A stretch of DNA of 12,274 nucleotides from an uncultured Collinsella sp. (GTDB taxonomy: Bacteria > Actinomycetota > Coriobacteriia > Coriobacteriales > Coriobacteriaceae): assembly GCA_900761995.1 (NCBI GenBank), contig CAAFEY010000061.1, positions 1 through 12,274 on the forward strand. Direction: 5' to 3'. The notes under the pieces were generated by a model that had not been told where the DNA came from, did no database searches, and worked only from the letters and a program-made list of their open reading frames with translations. Positions 5,879 through 12,236 of the stretch are shown here, one piece after another. Position 1 is the first letter of the stretch, and every line of letters starts with the position of its first letter. The translations under genes were made by a program, and so were the position numbers.

Positions 5879-7734
5879 TGGCAGACGAGACCAAGACTCA
5901 GATTCCCAAGCCCACCCGCCAGCGCGGTCCCATGGGCCGCATGGGTGGCATGGGCCGCGGCGAAAAGGCCAAGGACTTTAAGGGCACCATGCGGCAGTTG
6001 CTCGGCTATATCGGTCAACACAAGATTGCCGTGTTTGCCGCCGTCGCCTTTGCCGTGTGCTCGGTCGTCTTTAACATTGTGGGACCCAAGGTGCTCGGCC
6101 AGGTTACAACCAAGCTGTTCGAAGGCCTGGTCGCCAAGGTCAACGGTACCGGCGATGTCAACTTTGTCTGGATCGCCAAGACGCTCGGCTTTTTGCTCTG
6201 CCTGTATCTGGCAAGCTCTGTTTGCAGCCTGATCCAAGGCTGGCTCATGACCGGCGTCACGCAAAAGATTTGTTATCGCATGCGCAAGGAGATTGCCGCT
6301 AAGATCGCCGTCGTGCCGATGAGCTACTTCAACGGCCACAGCAAGGGTGACGTGCTCAGCCGCATCACCAACGACGTCGATACGCTCGGCCAGTCGCTCA
6401 ACCAGAGCGTGACGCAGCTCATCACGTCGGTGACGCAGATTATCGGCGTGCTCGTCATGATGCTGTCGATCAGCCTGCCGCTCACCGGCGTCACCGTGCT
6501 CACGCTGCCGGCAGCCGCGATTATCCTAACCGTGATGATTCACTTCTCGCAGCCGTACTTCCGCGAGCAACAGCAAGTCCTGGGCGCCGTCAACGGCATT
6601 ATCGAGGAGGACTTTGCCGGCCAGAACGTTATTCAGGTGTTCGACCGCGCCGAAGCCTCAATCGAGGAGTTCGACCGTCAAAACGACCGTCTCTTTATTA
6701 GTGGCTGGCGCTCGCAGTTCCTGTCGGGCCTGATGATGCCGCTTATGAGCTTGGTGGGCAACATGGGCTACGTGGGCGTCGTCGTGGTGGGCGCGCAGCT
6801 CGCGCTGACTGGTAATGCCACGCCCGGCGACATCCAGAGCTTTATCCAGTACGTTCGCAACTTTACGCAACCCGTGCAGCAGCTGGGCAACGTGAGCAAC
6901 ACGATGCAGTCGATGGCCGCTGCCACCGAGCGCGTCTTTGAGTTCCTGGCCGCGCCCGAGGAGGAGCAGAAGGCCGACGCCCAGATTCCCGAGAAGCGCC
7001 CCGGCCACGTTGAGTTCGACCACGTCAAGTTTGGCTACACGCCCGACAAGACCATCATCCACGACTTTAGCTGCGAGGCACAGCCCGGTCAGACCATCGC
7101 CATCGTCGGCCCCACCGGCGCCGGCAAGACCACGCTCATTAAGCTGCTGCAGCGCTTCTACGACGTGGACGGCGGTTCGCTGCGCGTCGAGGGCGTCGAC
7201 GTGCGCGACTGGGACCGCGCGGCACTGCGCGGCGAGTTTGCCATGGTGCTGCAGGATACCTGGCTGTTTAACGGCACCATCCGCGAGAACATCCGCTACG
7301 GACGCCCCGATGCGACCGACGCCGAGGTCGAGGCCGCCGCACGCGCCGCACGCTGCGACCACTTTATCCATACGCTCGCCGGTGGCTACGACTTTATGAT
7401 CAACGAGGAGGGCACTAACCTGTCGCAGGGTCAGCGCCAGCTCGTGACCATCGCCCGCGCCATTTTGGCCGACCGTCCGGCGCTGATTCTGGACGAGGCG
7501 ACCTCCAACGTCGATACCCGCACCGAGGAGCTCATCCAGCGCGCCATGGATGCGCTGATGCAGGGCCGCACGAGCTTTGTCATCGCGCACCGCCTGTCCA
7601 CGATCCGCAACGCCGACGTGATCTTGGTAATTCGCGACGGCGACATCGTCGAGAAGGGCACGCACGACGAGTTGCTCGCCCAAGGCGGCTTCTACGCCGA
7701 CCTGTACAACTCGCAGTTCGACGAGGCGGCGTAA
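5878..7734 (+). CDS. Heterodimeric ABC exporter, subunit 2 (canonical catalytic residues, LSQGQ signature)
   Basis: Partner half-transporter of 618 residues. An N-terminal cytoplasmic tail rich in Gly, Met and Arg (RQRGPMGRMGGMGRGEK, 15-30 region) precedes six membrane segments between about 48 and 330. The nucleotide-binding domain has Walker A GPTGAGKT (411-418), Q-loop Gln459, signature LSQGQ (515-519), Walker B ALILDE with catalytic Glu540, and switch His571 (IAHRLSTI). The catalytic Glu and His are intact, while the signature has Gln in place of the first Gly of LSGGQ. Together with subunit 1 this predicts one hydrolytic site (this Walker A/B with VSGGQ of subunit 1) and one degenerate site. 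The ATG overlaps the TAA of the upstream gene by one base (TAATG), with AAGGAGG nine bases before it, so the two subunits should be made in step. A strong terminator follows. Confidence 0.94.
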   Translation: MADETKTQIPKPTRQRGPMGRMGGMGRGEKAKDFKGTMRQLLGYIGQHKIAVFAAVAFAVCSVVFNIVGPKVLGQVTTKLFEGLVAKVNGTGDVNFVWIAKTLGFLLCLYLASSVCSLIQGWLMTGVTQKICYRMRKEIAAKIAVVPMSYFNGHSKGDVLSRITNDVDTLGQSLNQSVTQLITSVTQIIGVLVMMLSISLPLTGVTVLTLPAAAIILTVMIHFSQPYFREQQQVLGAVNGIIEEDFAGQNVIQVFDRAEASIEEFDRQNDRLFISGWRSQFLSGLMMPLMSLVGNMGYVGVVVVGAQLALTGNATPGDIQSFIQYVRNFTQPVQQLGNVSNTMQSMAAATERVFEFLAAPEEEQKADAQIPEKRPGHVEFDHVKFGYTPDKTIIHDFSCEAQPGQTIAIVGPTGAGKTTLIKLLQRFYDVDGGSLRVEGVDVRDWDRAALRGEFAMVLQDTWLFNGTIRENIRYGRPDATDAEVEAAARAARCDHFIHTLAGGYDFMINEEGTNLSQGQRQLVTIARAILADRPALILDEATSNVDTRTEELIQRAMDALMQGRTSFVIAHRLSTIRNADVILVIRDGDIVEKGTHDELLAQGGFYADLYNSQFDEAA

Positions 7735-7761
7735 AACCGGCGGCAAACAACCGCAATACCC

Positions 7762-7799
7762 AAAAACGGGGGCGCAGAATGAACTGTGCCCCCGTTTTT
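7762..7799 (+). terminator. Rho-independent terminator of the MarR-ABC operon
   Basis: AAAAACGGGGGC on the left pairs with GCCCCCGTTTTT on the right. The stem continues inward through a G-T position and CAG/CTG to a 6-base AATGAA loop. Five T residues close the right side, and five A residues on the left make it usable in both directions. It begins 28 bases after the ABC stop codon. Confidence 0.9.
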
Positions 7800-7861
7800 G
7801 TTCTGCGGCCCTCGAACCGCCTCCCCCGGGACCTGATTAACGGCCTCCCTCAAGGCCCCGC

Positions 7862-8087
7862 GGACAAAAAATGGCAAATATGAGTACTGTCACCTTTTTA
7901 GTAGCAGCCAAAACTGCCGCAAACAACCTCTTTGCGGCCTAGATATGCCTTCAAATTGATCAAAATGCCCGGTAGCATGCTTCTGTGTGCCAACGTTAAT
8001 GAACATATTTACTGTTGTGTCTATTATCTTGTAAGATCGATATGATACTACGCTAGCAACAGTACTCATATTTGCCATTTTTTGTCC
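7862..8087. mobile_element. 226-bp element with perfect 29-bp terminal inverted repeats (MITE-like)
   Basis: The left end (7862-7890) begins GGACAAAAAATGGCAAATAT and ends GAGTACTGT; the right end (8059-8087) is its exact reverse complement over all 29 bases. Identity stops sharply on both sides. The interior is AT-richer than the neighbouring genes, has no credible gene, and contains a second hairpin (GCCGCAAA 7916-7923 with TTTGCGGC 7931-7938). Size, perfect ends and lack of coding fit a non-autonomous miniature inverted-repeat element. I find no clear target-site duplication next to the ends. The alternative is a large transcribed stem-loop with a 168-base loop. Confidence 0.6.
7916..7938. 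repeat. Short hairpin inside the MITE-like element
   Basis: GCCGCAAA (7916-7923) and TTTGCGGC (7931-7938) form a perfect 8-bp stem with the 7-base loop CAACCTC. It is not followed by a T tract on either strand. It may be a structural part of the element. Confidence 0.5.
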
Positions 8088-8187
8088 ACAGGGTATGCCG
8101 CAGAAGATCCAACTTGCTCCAGCGTGCCGTACGTTGGCCCCCCTTCCGGCGAGCGCCGACATTTCCCCAGATAAAACCGACCAAAAT

Positions 8188-8212
8188 AAACCTGTCCCTT
8201 TTCGGCAGGTTT
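8188..8212. repeat. Inverted repeat upstream of the DAHP synthase promoter
   Basis: AAACCTG (8188-8194) and CAGGTTT (8206-8212) form a 7-bp stem around an 11-base loop whose CC and GG can add pairs. It ends four bases before the proposed -35 box. It could be a regulator site or, on the minus strand, a weak terminator followed by ATTTTGG. Function is not decided by the sequence. Confidence 0.35.
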
Positions 8213-8215
8213 CAC

Positions 8216-8244
8216 TTGCACTTTAGCGTGCGACAGCGGATAAT
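8216..8244 (+). promoter_or_regulatory. Candidate sigma-70 promoter of the DAHP synthase gene
   Basis: TTGCAC (-35, 8216-8221), a 17-base spacer and GATAAT (-10, 8239-8244, five of six consensus bases) lie about 57 bases upstream of the start codon. Transcription would begin near 8251. The ideal spacing and position support it; the -35 box is weak. The 50-nt leader shows no leader peptide or attenuator. Confidence 0.5.
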
Positions 8245-8300
8245 GCCGAGCATTCGAGAATTCGCCAATTGTTGCCGTTAATTGATAAAGGAGGCCCCAT

Positions 8301-9332
8301 ATGGCCATGGAATTCAAGCGCAGGCTGCCGATCCCCATGGAGATCCGCGAGGAAATGCCGCTTTCCGCCGAGCTTACCGCCAAAAAGCAGGCATTCGACG
8401 CCGAGGTCGCCAAGGTCTTTACCGGCGAGGACGCACGCAAGGTGCTCATCATCGGCCCGTGCTCTGCCGACCGCGAGGACTCGGTGCTTGAGTACATGAA
8501 CCGACTGGCCAAGGTCGCCGAAGAGGTCAAGGACAAACTCATCATCATTCCGCGCGTCTACACCAACAAGCCGCGCACCAAGGGCACTGGCTACAAAGGC
8601 CTGCTGCACAACCCCGACCCCGAGGCGCCCGATGACCTGCTCGAAGGCGTCAAGGCCATCCGCCACATGCACCTGCGCGTCATCGAGGAGACCGGTTTCT
8701 TTACCGCCGACGAGATGCTCTACCCGTCCAACTACCAGTACCTCGTCGACCTGCTGAGCTACGTCGCCGTGGGCGCGCGCTCGGTCGAGAATCAGGAGCA
8801 TCGTCTGGTGTCGAGCGGCATTTCGGTGCCTGTGGGCATGAAAAACCCCACCGCCGGTTCCACCACCGTCATGCTTAACTCCATCTACGCCGCCCAGGCA
8901 CATCAAAGCTTCATCTTCCGCAACTGGGAGGTTGAGTGCGACGGCAACCCGCTCGCACACGCCGTCATGCGTGGCTACATCGGTCTCGACGGTCGCACCT
9001 ACCCCAACTACCACTACGAGCACCTGGAGCGCCTGGCCGAGCGCTATACCGAGCATGCCGGCTACGCCAACCCGGCGGCGGTCATCGACTGCAACCACGA
9101 CAACTCGGGCAAGCGCCCGCTGGAGCAGTACCGCATTTGCAAGGAGGTGCTCGACAGCTGCCGCCGCAACGAGTCCATCTCCAAGCTGGTCAAGGGCTTT
9201 ATGATCGAATCCTACCTGGAGGACGGCAACCAGCCTGTCGACGGCGGCGTCTTTGGCAAGTCCATCACCGACCCGTGCCTGGGCTGGGAAAAGACCGACT
9301 ACCTCATCCACGAGATCGCGGAGCGGGTTTAG
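8301..9332 (+). CDS. aroF: 3-deoxy-7-phosphoheptulonate (DAHP) synthase, class I
   Basis: Condenses phosphoenolpyruvate and erythrose 4-phosphate to DAHP, the first step of the shikimate pathway, in the cytoplasm. The 343-residue protein matches the AroF/G/H type (about 350 residues in E. coli). Metal ligands expected from that family are present: Cys54 in IGPCSA, His266 in DCNHDNSGK, Glu303 in MIES and Asp324 in SITDPCLGW. The PEP and phosphate-binding stretch PRVYTNKPRTKGTGYKG (84-100) and the GARSVENQEHR region (158-168) are intact. The N-terminal extension that binds the feedback amino acid in the E. coli enzymes is short here, so its allosteric behaviour cannot be predicted. AAAGGAGG six bases before the ATG fixes the start. 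The gene stands alone, with its own promoter and a very long hairpin five bases after the stop. The symbol names the family, not the Tyr-, Phe- or Trp-sensitive isozyme. Confidence 0.95.
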   Translation: MAMEFKRRLPIPMEIREEMPLSAELTAKKQAFDAEVAKVFTGEDARKVLIIGPCSADREDSVLEYMNRLAKVAEEVKDKLIIIPRVYTNKPRTKGTGYKGLLHNPDPEAPDDLLEGVKAIRHMHLRVIEETGFFTADEMLYPSNYQYLVDLLSYVAVGARSVENQEHRLVSSGISVPVGMKNPTAGSTTVMLNSIYAAQAHQSFIFRNWEVECDGNPLAHAVMRGYIGLDGRTYPNYHYEHLERLAERYTEHAGYANPAAVIDCNHDNSGKRPLEQYRICKEVLDSCRRNESISKLVKGFMIESYLEDGNQPVDGGVFGKSITDPCLGWEKTDYLIHEIAERV

Positions 9333-9336
9333 TTAC

Positions 9337-9436
9337 GCGGGCCGCATTTGGACAATCTGACGTTCAACTTCAAGGGCGCGACCGGAAGGTCAGCGCCCTT
9401 GAAGTTGAACGTCAGATTGTCTCAAATGCGACCCGC
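9337..9436. repeat. Very long near-perfect hairpin directly behind the DAHP synthase gene
   Basis: The arm 9337-9379 pairs with 9393-9436 with one mismatch and one single-base bulge; the central part, from GACAATCTGACGTTCAAC on, is uninterrupted to GGGCGC. The apparent 13-base loop folds further: GACC (9380-9383) pairs with GGTC (9388-9391) around a GGAA tetraloop. The total stem is about 46 bp. It starts five bases after the stop codon, so it should be in the mRNA. No T tract follows, so it is not a standard terminator. A REP/palindromic repetitive element or a small mobile hairpin is the best description. Confidence 0.8.
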
Positions 9437-9488
9437 TCGCTGTCCGTCCTCTACCTGCGGCATTGTCTTACTCCGGATGCGGCAGTTA

Positions 9489-9527
9489 GGGACGTTCCTT
9501 TTCTGCCGGCAGTCTGGGACATTCCTT
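9489..9527. repeat. Short direct repeat GGGAC(G/A)TTCCTT, two copies
   Basis: GGGACGTTCCTT (9489-9500) and GGGACATTCCTT (9516-9527) differ at one base and are spaced 27 bases apart, with a CTGCCGGCAG palindrome between them. They lie between two hairpins in a gene-free region and look like part of a repetitive intergenic element. Confidence 0.5.
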
Positions 9528-9530
9528 GGG

Positions 9531-9588
9531 GTAGTCGTTGGGGACGCTCTTGTTTGACTGGTCGTTTAAGAACATCCCCAATGACTAC
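9531..9588. repeat. Imperfect hairpin in the repeat island
   Basis: GTAGTCGTTGGGGA (9531-9544) pairs with TCCCCAATGACTAC (9575-9588) with a single G-T position. Pairing continues inward through TCTT/AAGA with two further mismatches, giving about 22 positions. All deviations are transitions, as expected for an old palindrome under drift. It has no open frame of its own. Confidence 0.65.
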
Positions 9589-9592
9589 ATAG

Positions 9593-9662
9593 GATGAGAG
9601 TGGATAATCTCCCGTTTTTGGCCTATACCAGCGCTAAAAGTGGGAGATTATCCACTCTCATC
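9593..9662. repeat. Perfect 21-bp hairpin in the repeat island
   Basis: GATGAGAGTGGATAATCTCC plus one C (9593-9613) is the exact reverse complement of 9642-9662. The 28-base loop contains TTTT and AAAA tracts near its edges that can extend the stem past a small bulge. It lies just upstream of the acetyltransferase gene. Because the arms are identical, both strands show the same short reading frame at the ends (RVDNLP), which is a by-product and not a gene. Confidence 0.75.
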
Positions 9663-9809
9663 GAGCAAGTGTCCGAAAATCCGCCCTCATTCCTTCTTAG
9701 GACCCTCCGTCCCCGAGGATTCGAAGCTCGCCTGCCGAATGGTCGATGCGGCCGTCCTGCGTCCATGTCACACTCAGGGGTGGCCTGACCCAACTTGGAA
9801 GGAGCCTCC
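9663..9809. other. Upstream region of the acetyltransferase gene, no clear promoter
   Basis: No -35/-10 pair with good spacing is visible in these 147 bases, and no open frame with a ribosome binding site other than that of the acetyltransferase. Together with the hairpins at 9337-9662 this makes a gene-free stretch of 477 bases behind the DAHP synthase. Confidence 0.4.
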
Positions 9810-10454
9810 ATGAGCCTTGACAACATAACCCTGCGCGCCGCCACGCTCGACGACCTGGACGGCATCGCTGCCATCTACAACCAGCTGTGGTGCAACACAC
9901 TGCGCAACCGCGGCGACGTCGAAGCTGCCGATTTCTGCGCGCGCTTTAACATCGCCATGCAGCTGCAGCGCTCCCCCATCGCACTCGTCGCCGAGACCGA
10001 GGGCCGCATTATCGCCGCCTGCTGCATCGGCATCTTCGAGGACGGCAAGCCGCGCACCAATCCCACGTGGGAGCCCTGCTATAACGAGATGTTCGCCCAG
10101 GCAACCGAGATGGCAAAGACCGCCGATGCCAAGCTCGAGGGCTCGCTCTTTGGAGACAGCCGCGAAAAGGCCACAGCGGATCGCTTTGCCGCCACAGGCA
10201 ACGAATATGCCCAGGGTCAGCTCAACTTGATTATCATTGTGCCTGAATGGCAGGGCAAGGGACTCGGCCGCGAGCTCATCGACCTTGCGCGCGCCGAGCT
10301 CGCCAAGGCAGGCTGCACCAAATTCTTCCTGATGAGCGACTGCAACTCCGACTGGCAGTTTTACGAGCACCTCAACATGAAGCGCATCCTAGAGGACCAC
10401 AGCCAAGACACCGGTGACGGATTTATCGTCTATATGTACGGAGGCACGCTCTAA
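9810..10454 (+). CDS. GNAT-family N-acetyltransferase
   Basis: Probable acetyl-CoA-dependent acyltransferase of 214 residues; the substrate is unknown. The GNAT core is clear in the C-terminal half: beta-4 strand QLNLIIIVPEWQGKGLGREL (137-156) with the pyrophosphate-binding Q-x-x-G-x-G type loop (Q148 G149 K150 G151 L152 G153), the following helix DLARAELAKAG, strand KFFLMSDC and the usual W-x-F-Y-E-H-L-x-M motif (182-190). The N-terminal region starts with ITLRAATLDDLDGIAAIYNQ, the normal beta-1/alpha-1 pattern. A middle segment of about 60 residues (78-137) between the first sheet and the core is longer than in minimal GNATs and may form a substrate lid. GGAAGGAG five bases before the ATG at 9810 decides the start; a TTG five codons earlier overlaps this site and is unlikely. 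Confidence 0.9.
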   Translation: MSLDNITLRAATLDDLDGIAAIYNQLWCNTLRNRGDVEAADFCARFNIAMQLQRSPIALVAETEGRIIAACCIGIFEDGKPRTNPTWEPCYNEMFAQATEMAKTADAKLEGSLFGDSREKATADRFAATGNEYAQGQLNLIIIVPEWQGKGLGRELIDLARAELAKAGCTKFFLMSDCNSDWQFYEHLNMKRILEDHSQDTGDGFIVYMYGGTL

Positions 10455-10470
10455 GTACCCCTTCAATCAA

Positions 10471-10525
10471 GGTGCGCCGGGCACCCGGCCCTTGGCCTCT
10501 GCCCAGGAATAACCCAGGGGGCCGG
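10471..10525. terminator. Hairpins between convergent genes, possible bidirectional termination region
   Basis: Two stems lie between the convergent stop codons: GGTGC/GCACC (10471-10485) and CCGGCCC/GGGCCGG (10485-10491 with 10519-10525). The second could extend by GG/CC pairs. Neither has a T tract on either strand. The position between tail-to-tail genes is the main argument for a termination role. Confidence 0.3.
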
Positions 10526-10536
10526 ACCGCCCGTCC

Positions 10537-12087
10537 CTAAACCTGCCCGACAGCGCGATATCTCGTCGCCCGAGCGCGCCCCTCTTTAACGAGTGCGCCT
10601 TCCTCAAGCAAACCGTTGATAACCCGCAGCGTCACGTCGCGCCCAGTTCCCAGAGCGTCCGAAGCATCCTGGCGCGTAAAACCGCGGGGCCGCTCAAGGG
10701 CAAAGCGAATCAAGGCGCGAGCGTATCCACCACGTCGCTCGTCCGAGACATCCTGTAGCATCGCGGACGCCTTGCACGCAACATCAAAGCCAAGCTCCTC
10801 CACGAGCTTGGCACGCACCTCGTGGCCGCAGTCGCCATTCATCGACACGTGCCCCTCTCGCTGCGCTCGCACGGATGCAAACGCCTGCGAAACATCGGGC
10901 GGCAGCGCCCCTTCCCGCTCGAGCTGCTCATAATCGCTGTAATCTCCACGCAAGTTGGGACCGCTATTGCCACGAGGCGTCAGATAGGAATTGCGCACGG
11001 CGTTGACGTTGGGCAGCGACAACCTAAACATTGCAGGGTAGGCGCAGACTTCGGGTTCCAACCCTTCCGCCTCATAGAGCGCACGGATCCCCTTGAGGCC
11101 CGTTCCAAACGCCTCAACCATCCCCAGACGCAAAAAGAGCAGTTGCAGCTTTGGATTCCGAGCGTCCGAGCCGCCCGCAAGCGCCTCCTCGACGCTGATG
11201 TGCTGCGGCCCTCCCGCATTGGTAAATTCAAGCGCCGTACGGCTCATCTTGATAAGAGACGCCACCGAAGATTCGTAGTCGCGATGGATAAACAGGTTCA
11301 GAATTCCCTCTCGAACAGCCTCGCGGGGATAGTCGTCCTTATCTATGCGATCGAGCCTTCCCGGCACAAAGTACATACGCGTTGCGTTCGATATATTGAG
11401 GAACCGTTCGATATCCTCTATCTGCCTGAAGATCGAGCCCTCGCCATCCTGACGGTCGATAAACTCGGTATACGCATCGTCGTTGAAGAGGCCAGCGCGG
11501 ACTGCAAAGGGGTTTTGGTCAGAGACCAGCAGTGCCAAATTGGTGTAAAAGCCCAGCTCATCGATAAGGCCGAGATTCTTTTGAGAGGTTTGGTCAAACG
11601 TAATCTCCGCGCGCCTAAAGGCCCGCTCGGCTTCAAAAAACGTCAAGCTCTGTTCATGAGAGCGCGCGGTCTCAAAATAATCGCCGTCGGTGCGCTTGAT
11701 CATCGAGCGGATCTGGGCCATCTCGATGGGCACGTTGGCAGGACCTAGGCGCCGATATACCCCGGCGGGAACAAATCCCTTCGAGCACAGGCAGTACGGC
11801 TTGTGAGGACCCGCTTCCACCTCGATTTTCACCAACGCTGCGCCATCGATGTCCAATGCGGAGACCGTCGTGATTTCAGAAACGTCGGGATACACGCCAT
11901 CGGTTATTGCATTAGAGCATTGAAGCATGGTGGCATCGATATCGTCCACTCCGACGATGCTGCCAAAATCGTCGATTCCGATATACAAGGTACCACCATT
12001 CGAATTGGCAAACGCCACCACAGCTTTGAGCAGCTTAGGGGTAAATGTGCACTTGAACTCCACGGTTTCACTTTCAACAAGCTGCAT
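10537..12087 (-). CDS. AlbA_2/Schlafen-domain regulator with ATPase-like domain and C-terminal winged helix
   Basis: Protein of 516 residues of the group annotated as predicted transcriptional regulators with an AlbA_2 (Schlafen, divergent AAA_4) domain (COG2865 type). The N-terminal domain shows ESETVEFK (5-12) and FANSNGGTLYIGIDD (26-40), the typical AlbA_2 pattern. The central domain has PREAVREGILNLFIHRDY (254-271), EFTNAGG (287-293) and ARNPKLQLLFLRLG with EAFGTGLKGIR (309-335), the HATPase_c_4 pattern. The last 65 residues look like a winged helix (FTRQDASDALGTGRDVTLRV, 470-489). Such proteins are known as DNA-binding regulators and occur near defence or mobile genes, but their biochemistry is little known. 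I chose the ATG at 12087-12085, just behind AGGGGG; an ATG five codons earlier has no site of its own. The promoter has two palindromic repeats that may be its own target. Otherwise it is an orphan between a GNAT gene and a terminator. Confidence 0.85.
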   Translation of the reverse strand: MQLVESETVEFKCTFTPKLLKAVVAFANSNGGTLYIGIDDFGSIVGVDDIDATMLQCSNAITDGVYPDVSEITTVSALDIDGAALVKIEVEAGPHKPYCLCSKGFVPAGVYRRLGPANVPIEMAQIRSMIKRTDGDYFETARSHEQSLTFFEAERAFRRAEITFDQTSQKNLGLIDELGFYTNLALLVSDQNPFAVRAGLFNDDAYTEFIDRQDGEGSIFRQIEDIERFLNISNATRMYFVPGRLDRIDKDDYPREAVREGILNLFIHRDYESSVASLIKMSRTALEFTNAGGPQHISVEEALAGGSDARNPKLQLLFLRLGMVEAFGTGLKGIRALYEAEGLEPEVCAYPAMFRLSLPNVNAVRNSYLTPRGNSGPNLRGDYSDYEQLEREGALPPDVSQAFASVRAQREGHVSMNGDCGHEVRAKLVEELGFDVACKASAMLQDVSDERRGGYARALIRFALERPRGFTRQDASDALGTGRDVTLRVINGLLEEGALVKEGRARATRYRAVGQV

Positions 12088-12104
12088 GCTACCCCCTATC
12101 ATCG

Positions 12105-12138
12105 ACTATCGACGATTCTAGACCAACTATCGACGATA
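12105..12138. promoter_or_regulatory. Tandem palindromic operators, two copies spaced 21 bp
   Basis: ACTATCGACGAT occurs at 12105-12116 and again at 12126-12137, exactly 21 bp apart, about two helical turns, so both faces align. The second copy sits in the perfect palindrome TATCGACGATA (12128-12138); the first differs at the last base. A related TATCATCGA lies at 12097-12105. One copy lies in the promoter spacer and the other at the predicted transcription start of the AlbA_2 gene, a layout typical of repression. Confidence 0.6.
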
Positions 12139-12143
12139 AGCAA
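12115..12143 (-). promoter_or_regulatory. Candidate sigma-70 promoter of the AlbA_2 regulator gene
   Basis: On the minus strand TTGCTT (-35, 12143-12138), a 17-base spacer and TAGAAT (-10, 12120-12115, five of six consensus bases). Transcription would begin near 12108, giving a leader of about 20 nt that contains the AGGGGG ribosome binding site. Confidence 0.55.
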
Positions 12144-12202
12144 GGCCCCTGGTACCCTCGCTTAGACCCGAGTGCCCGCGTGCAACGCTGCCCGCCGCAC
12201 GC

Positions 12203-12236
12203 AAAAGGGCCCGCCAGCGTGTGCGCCAGCGGGCCC
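12203..12236 (-). terminator. Intrinsic terminator of a minus-strand gene beyond the right edge
   Basis: GGGCCCGC (12207-12214) pairs with GCGGGCCC (12229-12236), and GCG/CGC inside adds a second short stem. On the minus strand the hairpin is followed by TTTT (12206-12203). A minus-strand gene probably ends in or just past the last 35 bases, but too little is visible to place its stop codon. Confidence 0.7.

Noticed and set aside
8223..9311. 362-codon minus-strand open frame opposite DAHP synthase
   Set aside because: It covers the promoter and almost all of a clear DAHP synthase gene in antisense and shows no family motif.
9337..9436. Hairpin as a rho-independent terminator of the DAHP synthase gene
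   Set aside because: The stem is far too long and no T tract follows on either strand, so I list it as a repeat.
9489..9662. CRISPR array
   Set aside because: The repeats are only two copies or are inverted, with no regular spacers and no cas genes.
9700..9740. tRNA-like TTCGAATCC on the minus strand near 9717-9725
   Set aside because: A T-loop-like CGAG/CTCG arm is present, but no acceptor stem, D arm or anticodon arm can be folded around it.
9594..9874. Short open frames on both strands around the hairpin at 9593-9662
   Set aside because: Their shared RVDNLP segments result from the exact inverted repeat. Neither has a proper start signal, and the minus one runs into the acetyltransferase gene.
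10822..11748. 308-codon plus-strand open frame opposite the AlbA_2 gene
   Set aside because: The minus-strand frame has clear AlbA_2, HATPase_c_4 and winged-helix motifs; the plus frame has none and no start signal.
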